A stretch of DNA of 64,000 bases from Lichenicoccus roseus (GTDB lineage: Bacteria > Pseudomonadota > Alphaproteobacteria > Acetobacterales > Acetobacteraceae): positions 1,054,001 to 1,118,000 of the forward strand of contig NZ_VCDI01000001.1 of NCBI RefSeq assembly GCF_005844085.1, given 5' to 3'. Positions 38,999 to 48,765 of this stretch are shown here, piece after piece. Under the pieces are notes generated by a model. The model did no database searches and had not been told where the DNA came from. It saw only the letters and a list, made by a program, of their open reading frames with translations. Positions within the stretch are counted from its first letter, which is position 1; each line of letters opens with the position of its first letter. A program made the translations under genes and the position numbers.

Positions 38999-39045
38999 TT
39001 GGGTGTTTTCCGAAGCTACGCCGTGACGGTTCCCGCGGGCACCCT
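38999..39045 (+). promoter_or_regulatory. Box b: shared element + -10 (gluconokinase unit)
   Basis: TTGGGTGTTTTCCGA (38999-39013), 26 bases, then CACCCT (39040-39045), a poor -10. The 15-mer differs from the consensus at two positions only. The gntK GTG is at 39103. Position and orientation agree with the other boxes. Confidence 0.5.
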
Positions 39046-39102
39046 GGTTGCTGCGATTGCACGGCGTCCTGCGGACCCGCTTGCCCTGATTGGAGATCGA
39101 TC

Positions 39103-39711
39103 GTGGACATTGAACAACCAGCGCGGCGGGTGTGGTCGCCGGCGCTTCGGCACACGATCGCACGGCCGGTCATCGTTGTCGTCATGGGCGTCTCCGGATC
39201 GGGCAAGACCACCGTGGCGGCGCTGCTTTCGGCCGCCTTGGGCTGCCAATTCCAGGAAGGCGACGCGCTCCACTCCGCGGCCAACGTGCGCAAGATGCAC
39301 GGCGGCACGGCGTTGACCGATGCCGACCGGTTGCCGTGGCTGCATGCCATCGCCGGAGAGATCGACGGCTGGCGCGCCCGGGGCCAATCCGGTGTACTGA
39401 CCTGCTCGGCGCTGAAACGGTCCTATCGGGATATCGTCATCGACGACCGTCCGGGCGTAGCGCTGGTCTACCTGCGCGGATCGCACGACCTGATCCGCCG
39501 CCGCATGGCGGCGCGATACGAGCATTTCATGCCGCTGGCGCTGCTGGACAGCCAGTTCGCAACCCTCGAGGAGCCGACACCGGACGAGCAGCCGATCACC
39601 GTGGATGTCAGCCTTCATCCGGCCGATATCGTAACGACCATCGTACATCAGCTCGAACTGCGCGACGCCATCGCCACCGCTCCGCACAGGCTTTCCGAGG
39701 CACGGACATGA
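39103..39711 (+). CDS. gntK: Gluconokinase
   Basis: A 202-residue kinase with P-loop GVSGSGKTT at about residues 29-37, the QFQEGDALHSAANVRKMHGGTALTDADRLPWL block (substrate and adenine contacts) and VLTCSALKRSYRD. It makes 6-phosphogluconate from gluconate and ATP. GTG 39103 follows TGGAG at 39091-39095. Its stop overlaps the ATG of the MFS gene (ATGA), so uptake and phosphorylation are coupled. A box of the shared element type lies ahead. Confidence 0.93.
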   Translation: MDIEQPARRVWSPALRHTIARPVIVVVMGVSGSGKTTVAALLSAALGCQFQEGDALHSAANVRKMHGGTALTDADRLPWLHAIAGEIDGWRARGQSGVLTCSALKRSYRDIVIDDRPGVALVYLRGSHDLIRRRMAARYEHFMPLALLDSQFATLEEPTPDEQPITVDVSLHPADIVTTIVHQLELRDAIATAPHRLSEART

Positions 39712-41036
39712 GCGCCAGCGCCCCGGCCGTGCTGCCGGCGGCCAGTCAGGCGCCGACCGGACGCGTGCCACGCCTGCGCTGGGGCATCGGCCTGCTGCTC
39801 GGCTTCGGCGTACTGGTGAACTATTTCGACCGCATCAACCTCTCGGTCGCCGCACCCCAGCTCAGGCAGGAGTTCCACCTCAGCGACAGCGAGCTCGGCT
39901 GGCTGTTCAGCGGTTTCTTCTGGTCCTACGCCTTGATGCAGATCCCGACCGGCATGATCCTGGACCGCTTCGGCGTCAGCCGGACCAACCGCTGCAGCAC
40001 GCTGTTCTGGTCGATCGTGTCGGCTTCGACGGCCTTGTTCGCCAGCGGATTCGGCAGCATGTTCGGCGCGCGCATCCTGCTCGGCGCGGCCGAGGCGCCC
40101 GGCTTCCCCGCCAGCGCGAAGGCCACCGGCTACTGGTTTCCGCGCCAGGAACGATCGCTGGCAACCTCCATCTTCGATGCCAGCGCCAAGTTCGCCAATG
40201 TCATCGGCGTGCCGCTGGTCGCGGTCGCCGTGGTGACATTCGGCTGGCGCTGGGGCTTCGCGATCACCGCGAGCCTGAGCTTCCTGTATTTCCTGGCGTT
40301 CTTTTCCTTCTATCGCGATCCCAGCAAGCACAAGTGGCTGAGCGCCAGGGAACGCACCTACATCCAGGCCGGCGGCGCCGCTGTCGAGGGGCCATCCCGC
40401 AGCGGCGAGATCGCCATGCTCGGCCATCTGCTGCGCAACCGGAAGGTCTGGGGGCTGACCATCGGTTTTGCCGCGTACGGATATTCGTTCTACCTGTTCC
40501 TGACCTGGCTGCCGAACTACCTGGTCGAGACGATGCACATGAGCATCCTGCGATCCGCGGGCTTCGCCGCCGTGCCGTGGATCTGCGCGACCGTCGCCGA
40601 CCTGATCGTCGGCGGCTGGCTGATCGACCATCTGATCGCCAGGGGCTTCGCGGAGACCCCTGTGCGCAAGACCGTGCTGGTGACCGGAATGCTGCTCGGT
40701 CTTGCGGTGTTCGGCGCCACGCTCACCACCAGCCCGGTCTGGGCGATCGCGTGGATCTCGATCGCCCTCAGCGGCCTCGCCGCGGCAGCGCCGGTCGGCT
40801 GGTCGATCCCGTCGCTGATCGCTCCGCGCGGCGCCACCGGGACGATCAGCGGGATCATGAATTTCCTGAACAACCTGATGGGCGCGGTGGCCCCGATCAC
40901 TACCGGCTACATCGTCGGCGCCACCCACTCCTTCACCGGCGCATTCCTTGCAGCCGGTGTCGTGCTGGTCGTCGGCATCCTCTCCTACGTCTTCGTGCTC
41001 GGCAGCCTTACGCCGATCCCGGATCCGTCGCGGTGA
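39708..41036 (+). CDS. MFS transporter of the anion:cation symporter type
   Basis: A 442-residue 12-helix major facilitator. VNYFDRINLSVAAPQL, the GWLFSGFFWSYALMQIPTGMILDRFG motif A region and GARILLGAAEAPGFPASAKATGYWFP identify the ACS family of sugar-acid symporters (hexuronate, galactonate, glucarate, gluconate). Starts at ATG 39708 overlapping gntK, which suggests a sugar acid is carried, likely gluconate. The gene's 3' end overlaps the convergent phosphatase gene by 29 bases. Confidence 0.85.
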   Translation: MSASAPAVLPAASQAPTGRVPRLRWGIGLLLGFGVLVNYFDRINLSVAAPQLRQEFHLSDSELGWLFSGFFWSYALMQIPTGMILDRFGVSRTNRCSTLFWSIVSASTALFASGFGSMFGARILLGAAEAPGFPASAKATGYWFPRQERSLATSIFDASAKFANVIGVPLVAVAVVTFGWRWGFAITASLSFLYFLAFFSFYRDPSKHKWLSARERTYIQAGGAAVEGPSRSGEIAMLGHLLRNRKVWGLTIGFAAYGYSFYLFLTWLPNYLVETMHMSILRSAGFAAVPWICATVADLIVGGWLIDHLIARGFAETPVRKTVLVTGMLLGLAVFGATLTTSPVWAIAWISIALSGLAAAAPVGWSIPSLIAPRGATGTISGIMNFLNNLMGAVAPITTGYIVGATHSFTGAFLAAGVVLVVGILSYVFVLGSLTPIPDPSR

Positions 41037-41718
41037 GCATTCCGAAGCGTGGCAGGAACGGCGGGGCGGCGTTCCACAGTGCGATGACCGCAACATCCGG
41101 ATGCGCCGGGTTGTAGCGCAGGATGCTGAGCGATGCGGTGGTCAGCGCGAGATGCTCGGCCGCCAGCACCGGCGCCATGATCCAGCGCGCCGCCAGCACG
41201 CAGGCGAACTGGCCGTGCGAGAACAGGGCGATGTTGCCATGCCCGGCGCGCAGCCTGGCGATCAGCCGGTCGGCCCGGTCGGCAACCTGCTCGGGCGTCT
41301 CCCCACGCGGGCAGCCATCCCTGAAGACAGTCCAGCCGGCGTGCTTCGCGCGTATGTCGGACGAGCGAAGTCCCTCGTAGTCGCCGTAGTTCCATTCGAG
41401 AAGGTCGGGCTCCGGTCGCGCCGCGCCGCCGAGTCCGGCGAGCTCGCAGGTGCGTCGCGCGCGCAGCAGCGGGCTGGTCAGCACCCGGTTGAATTCGATC
41501 GCGGCCAGCGACGGCTGCAGGGCGCGCGCCTCGTCCTCGCCCTCCGGCGTGAGCGGGATGTCGGTGCGGCCGGTATGCTGGCCAGATCGCGACCAGGCGG
41601 TCTCGCCATGCCGGACCAGGTACAGGCACAAGGGTGGCCGCTCCGGGCACGCCATGTCCTCGAGCGTGCCGCCACCCTGGTGCTGCATCCGGGCCGGCGC
41701 GACCGACGCCAGCATCAT
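41008..41718 (-). CDS. Histidine phosphatase superfamily protein
   Basis: About 236 residues. The catalytic RHG motif lies in LYLVRHGETAWSRSGQHTGRTDIPLT and the second histidine in NIALFSHGQFA; YGDYEGL holds the acid catalyst (E). Phosphoglycerate-mutase-like enzymes of this size act on many phosphate esters. ATG 41718 overlaps the aldolase stop (ATGA), consistent with coupling; ATG 41655 (MACPERPPL) is an alternative core start. It closes the phosphoketolase operon. Which sugar phosphate is used is unknown. Confidence 0.82.
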   Translation of the reverse strand: MMLASVAPARMQHQGGGTLEDMACPERPPLCLYLVRHGETAWSRSGQHTGRTDIPLTPEGEDEARALQPSLAAIEFNRVLTSPLLRARRTCELAGLGGAARPEPDLLEWNYGDYEGLRSSDIRAKHAGWTVFRDGCPRGETPEQVADRADRLIARLRAGHGNIALFSHGQFACVLAARWIMAPVLAAEHLALTTASLSILRYNPAHPDVAVIALWNAAPPFLPRFGMLTATDPGSA

Positions 41719-42815
41719 TGCGCCGCCTGCATGGTCGCTGGCGCGTCGATGAGGGCGTCCAGGTCGAAGGGCGGCACGCGGCGTCGCTCCAATCCGGGAT
41801 CGTAGGCGCCGTGCAGGGCGGCCCGGTTGCAGGCCGCCCGGTGGAACAGCACCTGCTGCGCGGCCACGGTATTCGCCTCGAAGCCTTGCCAGAGGTGCAG
41901 TGCGGGCTGCTGGATTGCCCGGGCGAAAGAGAAGCCGAGCGTCCAGGGGATGCGAGCCCTGGGGACGGTCGACTGCGCGTTGATCGCGTTCAGCCGCAGG
42001 GAGGCCAGCTCGGCGGACTGTCCGCCCGACAGGAACACGATCCCGGCCAGCGCCGGCGGCACGATCGCGAGCAGGCAGCGCAGCGTGGCGTCGGCGACCT
42101 CTTGCGCCGAAACCTGTCCTGCGGGCGGCTGGTCCAGCCCGGGCAGCACCATGTTGGCCTTCAGGACCAGGCCGTCGAGCTGCACGCCCTGCCGCCCGAT
42201 CTGCTCGAAGACGCACGACAGCAGTTCGCCGGTGACTTCGCCGCACCGGGCCAGGGAATGCGCACCGGTCATCAGCACCTCCGGCTCGACGATCGGCACC
42301 AGGCCGGCTTCCTGGCACAGCGCCGCATAGCGAGCCAGCGCATGGGCGTTGACCGCGATGGCGCAGGCGGTGGGCGTGTGCGGCCCGATCGCCAGCACGG
42401 CACGCCATTTCGCAAAGCGCGCGCCCATTGCGCAATACGCCTGCAGGCGCGCGCGCAGCCCGTCGAGCCCCTCGGTCACCGTCTCGCCGTCACGCAGGGC
42501 GAGCGGCTTCGCACCGGTATCGACCTTGATGCCAGGCACGATCCCGGCTTCCGCGAGCACCTGCAGGAAGGGGGTGCCGTCGCCCGTGGCCTGCCGGATG
42601 GTTTCGTCGTGCAGGATCGCACCGCTGATGCAGGCGCCGAGATGCGGCGTGGTGACCAGCAGCTCGCGGTAGCGCCGTCGCATCTCGCCGGTCTGCGGGA
42701 TGCCGGCCTCGGCGAACCGCCGGTTGCAGGTTGGCACGCTCTCGTCCATCGCGAGCAGGCCACGCCCGCTGCCGACCAGCGTACGGGCGGTATCGACGAG
42801 GATGTCGGATGTCAC
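41715..42815 (-). CDS. Class I fructose-bisphosphate aldolase
   Basis: About 366 residues. [58 protein letters not shown] and the Schiff-base lysine region [11 protein letters not shown] identify a class I (Schiff-base) fructose-1,6-bisphosphate aldolase. GTG 42815 overlaps the phosphoketolase stop (GTGA); an ATG at 42830 in frame would lie inside the xfp coding sequence. Cleaves fructose-1,6-bisphosphate to two trioses, supplying or draining the phosphoketolase pathway. Confidence 0.9.
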   Translation of the reverse strand: MTSDILVDTARTLVGSGRGLLAMDESVPTCNRRFAEAGIPQTGEMRRRYRELLVTTPHLGACISGAILHDETIRQATGDGTPFLQVLAEAGIVPGIKVDTGAKPLALRDGETVTEGLDGLRARLQAYCAMGARFAKWRAVLAIGPHTPTACAIAVNAHALARYAALCQEAGLVPIVEPEVLMTGAHSLARCGEVTGELLSCVFEQIGRQGVQLDGLVLKANMVLPGLDQPPAGQVSAQEVADATLRCLLAIVPPALAGIVFLSGGQSAELASLRLNAINAQSTVPRARIPWTLGFSFARAIQQPALHLWQGFEANTVAAQQVLFHRAACNRAALHGAYDPGLERRRVPPFDLDALIDAPATMQAAQ

Positions 42816-45220
42816 GCGGGCGCGCCCCATTTCCAGTCACGGATCTCGGGAAGGTCCTCGCCATGCGCATCGATATAGCGCTTGTGCTCGATCAGCCGGT
42901 CGCGCAGGTGCTGCTTGAGATACGCCCCGCGCGTGCCGAGGCCGGGCAGCCGGTCCACCACATCCTCGACCAGGTGGAAGCGATCCAGCTTGTTCTGCAC
43001 ACGCATGTCGAATGCGGTGGTGATGGTGCCCTCCTCCAGGTATCCGCGCACGTGCAGGTTTCGGTTGAAGCGGCGATAGGTGAGCCGGTGTACCAGCGAC
43101 GGATAGCCGTGGAAGGCGAAGATGATGTGCTTGTCGCGGGTGAACAGCGCGTCGTAGTCGGTTTCGCTCAGGCCGTGCGGATGCTCGCTGCTGGACTGCA
43201 GCTTCATCAGGTCGACAACGTTCACGACGCGTATCCGCAATTCCGGCAGATGCTCGCGCAGGATCGACACCGCGGCCAGGATCTCCAGCGTCGGGGTGTC
43301 GCCGCAGCAGGCCATCACCACATCGGGCTCGCCGTCCTGGTCGTTGCTGGCCCAGGACCAGATGCCCAGGCCCTGCGTGCAATGCACGATTGCCTGCTCC
43401 ATGGTGAGCCATTGCGGCAGCGCATGCTTGCCGGCGACGACCACGTTCACGTAGTGCCGGCTGCGCAGGCAGTGGTCGATGGTCGAGAGCAGGCAGTTCG
43501 CGTCCGGCGGCAGGTAGGCGCGGACGATGTCGGCCTTCTTGTTGATGACGTGGTCCAGGAAGCCAGGATCCTGATGGGTGAAGCCGTTATGGTCCTGCTG
43601 CCAGACATGCGAGGCGAGCAGGTAGTTGAGCGAGGCGATGTTGCGGCGCCACGGCAGTTCCAGGGTGACCTTCAGCCACTTGGCGTGCTGGCTGAACATC
43701 GAGTCCACGATCCGGATGAAGGCCTCGTAGCTGTTGATCAGGCCGTGGCGTCCGGTCAGCAGGTAGCCCTCGAGCCAGCCCTGGGACTGGTGCTCGCTGA
43801 GCATCGAATCCAGCACGCGACCGGTGGGCGCCAGGAACTCGTCGTTGCCTTGGTGTTCCGCGTCCCATTGCCGGCTGGTGACCTCGAAGACCGCGCCCAG
43901 CATGTTGGAGAGGGTCTCGTCAGGACCGAAGATCCGGAAGTTGCGACCGCGGGCGTTGAGTGTGACGACGTCGCGCAGGAACTGCCCGAGCACCAGCGTG
44001 TCCTGCGCGTGCACGGCGCCGGGCAACGGCACCTGTACTGCATGCTCGGCGAAGTCCGGCATCCGCAGGTCGCGCAGCAGCAGCCCGCCGTTGGCGTGCG
44101 GATTGGCGCCCATCCGCCGCGTCCCGGACGGCGCCAGCTCGGCGAGCTCCGCGATCAGCCGGCCGTCGGCATCGAACAGCTCCTCGGCACGGTAGCTCCG
44201 CATCCAGGCCTCGAGATCGGCGACATGCCCGGGATGGGCCGCATCGACCAGGATCGGGACCTGGTGCGCCCGGAAGGTACCCTCGATCTGCAACCCGTCG
44301 ATGACCTTGGGTCCGGTCCAGCCTTTCGGAGACCGCAGCACGATCATCGGCCAGCGCGGCCGGGATGCATCGCCGGTGCTGCGCGCGGTCTGCTGGAACT
44401 GCCTGATGTCGGCGATCGCCCGGTCGAGGGCGGCGGCCATCAGCTCGTGCATGGTGGCCGGGTCGTCGCCCTCGACGAAATACGGCATCCAGCCGCAGCC
44501 GCGCAGGAATTGCTCGAGATCCTCGTGGCCGATACGCGCCAGGATGGTCGGGTTGCTGATCTTGTAGCCGTTGAGATGCAGGATCGGCAGCACCGCGCCG
44601 TCGTTGATCGGATCGATGAACTTGTTCGACTGCCAGGCGGTAGCCAGCGGTCCGGTCTCCGCCTCGCCGTCGCCGATCACGCAGGCAACGATCAGGCCGG
44701 GATTGTCGAAGGCGGCACCGAAGGCGTGGCTGAGCGAATAGCCGAGCTCGCCGCCCTCGTGGATCGACCCCGGCGTGGTGGGTGCTACATGGCTGGAGAT
44801 GCCGCCCGGGAACGAGAACTGCTTGAACAGCCGCTGCAGGCCGGGCTCATCCTGGCTGATGTCCGGATAGATCTCGCTGTACGAGCCTTCGAGATAGGTG
44901 TTCGCCACCAGCGCCGGACCGCCATGGCCGGGACCGGCGATGTAGATCATGTCGATGTCGTAGACCTTGATCACCCGGTTGAGGTGCACGTAGATGAAGT
45001 TCTGCCCCGGGGTGGTGCCCCAGTGGCCGACCACCAGCGGCTTGACGTGCGCCTGGGTCAGCGTCTCCTTCAGCAGCGGGTTGGCGTACAGATAGATCTG
45101 TCCGACCGAAAGATAGTTGGCGGCGCGCCAGTATGCGTCCATCCGGGCCAGCAGATCGGGCGATAGTGCGGGCGCCTCGACATGACGCGTCAGCTCCCGT
45201 GCGGGGGTCGTGGCATCCAT
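42812..45220 (-). CDS. xfp: Phosphoketolase (xylulose-5-P / fructose-6-P)
   Basis: An 802-residue ThDP enzyme that splits xylulose-5-phosphate or fructose-6-phosphate to acetyl phosphate. Family motifs: [21 protein letters not shown] at the N-terminus, [25 protein letters not shown], the ThDP site with [13 protein letters not shown], and [15 protein letters not shown] 45220 gives the usual family start; an in-frame ATG at 45301 lies in the promoter region. Followed by an aldolase and a phosphatase in one overlapping unit. Box c- sits 95 bases ahead. Confidence 0.95.
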   Translation of the reverse strand: MDATTPARELTRHVEAPALSPDLLARMDAYWRAANYLSVGQIYLYANPLLKETLTQAHVKPLVVGHWGTTPGQNFIYVHLNRVIKVYDIDMIYIAGPGHGGPALVANTYLEGSYSEIYPDISQDEPGLQRLFKQFSFPGGISSHVAPTTPGSIHEGGELGYSLSHAFGAAFDNPGLIVACVIGDGEAETGPLATAWQSNKFIDPINDGAVLPILHLNGYKISNPTILARIGHEDLEQFLRGCGWMPYFVEGDDPATMHELMAAALDRAIADIRQFQQTARSTGDASRPRWPMIVLRSPKGWTGPKVIDGLQIEGTFRAHQVPILVDAAHPGHVADLEAWMRSYRAEELFDADGRLIAELAELAPSGTRRMGANPHANGGLLLRDLRMPDFAEHAVQVPLPGAVHAQDTLVLGQFLRDVVTLNARGRNFRIFGPDETLSNMLGAVFEVTSRQWDAEHQGNDEFLAPTGRVLDSMLSEHQSQGWLEGYLLTGRHGLINSYEAFIRIVDSMFSQHAKWLKVTLELPWRRNIASLNYLLASHVWQQDHNGFTHQDPGFLDHVINKKADIVRAYLPPDANCLLSTIDHCLRSRHYVNVVVAGKHALPQWLTMEQAIVHCTQGLGIWSWASNDQDGEPDVVMACCGDTPTLEILAAVSILREHLPELRIRVVNVVDLMKLQSSSEHPHGLSETDYDALFTRDKHIIFAFHGYPSLVHRLTYRRFNRNLHVRGYLEEGTITTAFDMRVQNKLDRFHLVEDVVDRLPGLGTRGAYLKQHLRDRLIEHKRYIDAHGEDLPEIRDWKWGAPA

Positions 45221-45283
45221 CTCGGCGATCCTTCGATTTCCGCTGTCCGGCGCGGGAAACGTGCCGGCTGTCGGGGGCGCCGG

Positions 45284-45330
45284 ATCGTAGGACGCCGCCA
45301 TTCGCGGACGCAGGTTCGGAAACTACCCAA
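45284..45330 (-). promoter_or_regulatory. Box c-: shared element + -10 (phosphoketolase unit)
   Basis: On the minus strand: TTGGGTAGTTTCCGA (45330 down to 45316), a perfect consensus copy, 26 bases, then TACGAT (45289 to 45284) as a -10. The predicted transcript begins near 45277 and reaches the xfp ATG at 45220. Confidence 0.6.
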
Positions 45331-45340
45331 CGGGATCGAC

Positions 45341-45387
45341 GTGGGTAGTTTCCGCCTGTCGTGCCGCCGGCCGCGAACCGCTATGGC
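45341..45387 (+). promoter_or_regulatory. Box c+: shared element + -10 (glucokinase unit)
   Basis: GTGGGTAGTTTCCGC (45341-45355), 26 bases, TATGGC (45382-45387). The element and box c- form an inverted repeat with arms GGAAACTACCCA and TGGGTAGTTTCC. The predicted start falls at or within one or two bases of the glk ATG (45393), so this transcript would be leaderless if the -10 call is right. Confidence 0.5.
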
Positions 45388-45392
45388 GGATC

Positions 45393-46436
45393 ATGCCCCA
45401 TGCATCGTCGAGCCACGTCGCCGGGGGAAACCTGATCGCCGGGGATATCGGCGGCACCATGACACGGCTCGCGCTGGTGTCACCCGAGAGCGGACCGAGG
45501 CATTTCCTTGCCCAGCGAAACTACCGGAGCGCGGAGCACCAGGGATTGCAGCAGATCGTCGAGACATTTCTCGCCGATATTGGCACGCGTGCCGCCAACG
45601 CCTGCTTCGATGTTGCCGGGCCGGTGGTGGATGGCCACGCCCAACTCACCAACCTGCCATGGCAGATCGACGCGGAGGAGCTCAGGTCGGGGCTTGGGCT
45701 TGCGTCCGTCAGGCTGCTCAACGACCTCCAGGCCGTCGCCACCGCGATCCCGCACCTGCTGCCGGACGAGACCGCCATCATCAATGCGGGCTCTCCCGTC
45801 ACCGCCGCACCGATCGCGGTGCTGGCGCCGGGGACCGGCCTGGGGGAAAGCTTCCTGATCTGGAACGGAAGCTCCTACATCGCCTGCCCGTCGGAAGGCG
45901 GCCACGCCGATTTCGCACCGACCAGCGAGCACCAGGCCGGCCTGTGGAGGTATCTCACCGACCGGTTCCGGCACGCCGCCTACGAGCGCGTCTGCGCCGG
46001 ATCGGGGATCCCCAACGTGTACGACTATGTCAGGTCGCAGGATCCATCCTCGGAGTCTCCGGGGTTCGCGTCGCGGCTGCACGCGGCGCCGGATCGCTGC
46101 CCGATGATCGTCGACGCCGCCCTGCACGACGCCGACCGCAATCCCCTTGCCGCCGCCGCACTCCGGCTGGTGATCGACGTATGGGGCGCGGAGGCCGGCA
46201 ACCTGGCGCTCAAGGTGCTTGCGACCGGCGGCGTCTACCTGGGCGGCGGACTGCCGCCACGGATGCTGCCGCTGCTGCAGGACGGCGCCTTCATGCGCGC
46301 CTTCACCGCCAAGGGACGCTTCTCCGGCCTGCTGCAGGCGATCCCGGTGCGTGTCATCCTGGTGAATGCAGGATTGCTGGGTGCTGCGCTCCATGGCCTG
46401 GCGCCCGAGGAAGACCCGGTCACGCCGGCTGCGTAG
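45393..46436 (+). CDS. glk: Glucokinase
   Basis: A 347-residue ROK/Glk-type kinase: phosphate loop [24 protein letters not shown], the [11 protein letters not shown] and LLNDLQAVA blocks with the base residue, and [11 protein letters not shown], then [12 protein letters not shown] for glucose contacts. It makes glucose-6-phosphate. It is divergent from the phosphoketolase operon with promoter elements facing both ways. The TAG stop at 46434-46436 lies inside the next promoter box (d). Confidence 0.93.
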   Translation: MPHASSSHVAGGNLIAGDIGGTMTRLALVSPESGPRHFLAQRNYRSAEHQGLQQIVETFLADIGTRAANACFDVAGPVVDGHAQLTNLPWQIDAEELRSGLGLASVRLLNDLQAVATAIPHLLPDETAIINAGSPVTAAPIAVLAPGTGLGESFLIWNGSSYIACPSEGGHADFAPTSEHQAGLWRYLTDRFRHAAYERVCAGSGIPNVYDYVRSQDPSSESPGFASRLHAAPDRCPMIVDAALHDADRNPLAAAALRLVIDVWGAEAGNLALKVLATGGVYLGGGLPPRMLPLLQDGAFMRAFTAKGRFSGLLQAIPVRVILVNAGLLGAALHGLAPEEDPVTPAA

Positions 46437-46475
46437 TTTCCGATTCTGCGGCAGCGGCGCGGTGCGGCGTAGAAC
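46429..46475 (+). promoter_or_regulatory. Box d: shared element + -10 (BON-USP unit)
   Basis: CTGCGTAGTTTCCGA (46429-46443), 26 bases, TAGAAC (46470-46475). The 15-mer spans the glk stop codon. The following gene starts at 46521, about 40 bases after the predicted start site. Confidence 0.55.
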
Positions 46476-46520
46476 GCTCCCGCAAGGTCCAGCGGATCTC
46501 GCCAGAACCCGGAGAGCGCC

Positions 46521-47171
46521 ATGTCGAACGACAGCCAGCTGCAGAAGTCGGTCCTTGCCGAATTGGCCTGGGAGCCGAGCATCACCGCCGCCCACATCGG
46601 CGTGGCCGCCGATGACGGCGTGGTCACGCTGACCGGCCATGTCGACAGCTTCGTCCAGAAGCACGCGGCCGAAGACGCTGCCCGGCGCGTGCGGGGCGTC
46701 AGGGCGGTCGCGGAAGAGATCGAAGTGCGGCTGGCCTTCGACATGACCCGGGGCGACGACGATATCGCGCGGGCGGCCGTCGACCGGCTGTCCTGGGACA
46801 TCTCGGTGCCGAAGAACGAAGTCAAGGTCAGCGTCGAGGCGGGATGGGTCACGCTGAGCGGCGAGGTGCAGTGGTATTTCCAGAAGCAGGCGGCGGTGCA
46901 GGATGTCCGCCACCTCACCGGCGTCATCGGCCTGACCGACCGGATCACCATCCGCGCCAGCGAGAGCGCCGGCGATATCAGCGACGAGATCACGCACGCC
47001 TTGCACCGGTCGTGGTTCTTCGATCCGACCCTGGTCACCGTCACCGCGGAGCACGGCCGCGTCCGCCTGCTCGGCACGGTGAAGTCGTCATACGAAAGGC
47101 AGGTCGCCGCCGAGACCGCATGGGCCGCCCGGGGTACCATCTCGGTCGAGAACGACATCCTGGTCGGCTGA
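46521..47171 (+). CDS. BON-domain protein 1
   Basis: A 216-residue protein made of three BON modules of about 65 residues: DSQLQKSVLAELAWEPSITAAHIGVAADDGVVTLTGHVDS; WDISVPKNEVKVSVEAGWVTLSGEVQWYFQKQAA; and ITHALHRSWFFDPTLVTVTAEHGRVRLLGTVKS. BON modules bind lipid or other ligands and are common in envelope-stress proteins such as OsmY; here no signal peptide is seen, so a cytoplasmic site is likely. Close paralogue at 48097. Preceded by box d. Confidence 0.88.
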   Translation: MSNDSQLQKSVLAELAWEPSITAAHIGVAADDGVVTLTGHVDSFVQKHAAEDAARRVRGVRAVAEEIEVRLAFDMTRGDDDIARAAVDRLSWDISVPKNEVKVSVEAGWVTLSGEVQWYFQKQAAVQDVRHLTGVIGLTDRITIRASESAGDISDEITHALHRSWFFDPTLVTVTAEHGRVRLLGTVKSSYERQVAAETAWAARGTISVENDILVG

Positions 47172-47210
47172 ACTCCACGTGCCGGGCATGCAGCTGACGA
47201 GGATGGGCCG

Positions 47211-48086
47211 ATGAGCATCAGGACGATACTGGTGGTGCTGGAAGTGGAAAGCGCCGTCGAGCAGCTTCTCGATGGAGCGCTCGAGATCGCCAGGGCGATG
47301 GAGGGTCATCTCGAGATACTCCTGCTGCAGGGTGATCCGGAACAACTCCTTGCCGACTGTGCGTTCACGCCACTCGGCTCGATCCCGATCCAGGCGCTGA
47401 ATGAAGGGCGCGACGCCGCAGAGACCGAAATCAAGCGGCGCTTCACCGCCTGGCGCGACGCCCGCGACCTGCCCGGCGATATCGTCGACCACAGGCTGCG
47501 GACCACCTACGCCAGATGGTCCAGCTGGCAGGGCCGCGCGGAGATCGGGCTGTTGCGTCGCGGCCGTCTCGCCGACGTGATCGTCATGGCACTCCAGCCC
47601 AGGCGGCTGGGACTGCGCTCGGCACTGGTCGACGCCGCCCTGTTCGATAGCGGACGACCGGTGCTGTTCCTGCCCGGCGTGCCCGTGGTGCCGCCGCTCG
47701 GCAGGGTCGCGCTGGCCTGGAACGACAGCCTGCAGGCGGTGCGGTGCCTCGCCTGCAGCCTGCCGTTCCTGCACGAGGCCGAGCGTGTCTTCGTGCTGTC
47801 GATATCCTCCGGCCCGGACGATATCGGTGGCGACAGCGCCAGCATACCCGCCGAGGATGTCGTCGAGGCGATGACGTGGCAGGGGATCAACGCCTCGCTG
47901 GTGCGCGTCGCGCCGAAGTCCGGCGAGACCATCGGTGCGCGGATGCTGCGCGAGGCCGCCGACCTCGATGTCGGGTTGCTGGCGCTCGGGGCGTTCACCC
48001 ACAGCCGGGTACGCGAGGCGTTGCTCGGCGGTGTGACCCGGCATGTCCTCGACCACGCGACGATCCCGCTTCTCATGATCCACTAA
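47211..48086 (+). CDS. Universal stress protein (tandem USP)
   Basis: A 291-residue protein with two USP-like halves. The second ends DLDVGLLALGAFTHSRVREALLGGVTRHVLDHATIPLLMIH, containing the G-2x-G-9x-G-(S/T)-type nucleotide loop in degenerate form (GAFTHSRVREALLGGVT). The first half lacks an obvious ATP loop. It is sandwiched between two paralogous BON genes with short spacers (39 and 10 bases), so it is one operon. Role in stress survival is by family only. Confidence 0.85.
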   Translation: MSIRTILVVLEVESAVEQLLDGALEIARAMEGHLEILLLQGDPEQLLADCAFTPLGSIPIQALNEGRDAAETEIKRRFTAWRDARDLPGDIVDHRLRTTYARWSSWQGRAEIGLLRRGRLADVIVMALQPRRLGLRSALVDAALFDSGRPVLFLPGVPVVPPLGRVALAWNDSLQAVRCLACSLPFLHEAERVFVLSISSGPDDIGGDSASIPAEDVVEAMTWQGINASLVRVAPKSGETIGARMLREAADLDVGLLALGAFTHSRVREALLGGVTRHVLDHATIPLLMIH

Positions 48087-48096
48087 GGAAGCAACG

Positions 48097-48747
48097 GTGT
48101 CCCACGACAGCGATCTGCAATCGTCCGTTCTCGCCGAAATGGCCTGGGAGCCGAGCATTGCCGCCGGCCATATCGGCGTGACGGCCAGGAACGGCATCGT
48201 CACCCTGTCGGGTCATGTCGACAGCTTCCTGGAGAAGAATGCCGCCGAGGAGGCGGCACGGCGGGTGAAGGGCGTGAAGGGCGTTGCCGGGGAGCTCGAA
48301 GTGCGCCTCGCCTTCGACATGACGCGCGGCGACGACGATATCGCTTCCGCCGCGATCAGCCGTCTCGCATGGGATACCGCGGTGCCCCGGGACGCGATCC
48401 AGGTCGAGGTCGAGCGCGGCTGGGTCACCCTGACCGGCGACGTACGCTGGCACTTCGAAAAGGAGGCCGCCGCAACCGACGTGCGCAACCTTGCAGGCGT
48501 GACCGGGCTCACCGACAAGGTCACGATCAAGGCCGCCGTCAGCACGCTGGACATCTCCGACAGCATAATGGACGCGCTGCACCGTTCCTGGTTCTTCGAC
48601 CCGAAAACGGTGACGGTCACCGCGGAAGGCGGCCATGTGCGGCTGTCGGGCACCGTGCGTTCGCTGAACGAGCGCCGTGTCGCCGCGAATACCGCGTGGG
48701 CAGCACCCGGAACCTCGGATGTCCAGAACGATCTGGTCGTCGTCTAG
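48097..48747 (+). CDS. BON-domain protein 2
   Basis: A 216-residue paralogue of the product at 46521 with the same three-BON layout and length (DSDLQSSVLAEMAWEPSIAAGHIGVTARNGIVTLSGHVDS...; WDTAVPRDAIQVEVERGWVTLTGDVRW; LHRSWFFDPKTVTVTAEGGHVRLSGTVRS). It starts at GTG 48097, 10 bases after the USP stop. A tandem duplication on both sides of usp is the simplest explanation. Confidence 0.88.
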   Translation: MSHDSDLQSSVLAEMAWEPSIAAGHIGVTARNGIVTLSGHVDSFLEKNAAEEAARRVKGVKGVAGELEVRLAFDMTRGDDDIASAAISRLAWDTAVPRDAIQVEVERGWVTLTGDVRWHFEKEAAATDVRNLAGVTGLTDKVTIKAAVSTLDISDSIMDALHRSWFFDPKTVTVTAEGGHVRLSGTVRSLNERRVAANTAWAAPGTSDVQNDLVVV

Positions 48748-48765
48748 CGGTAATCGACTCCGGGC

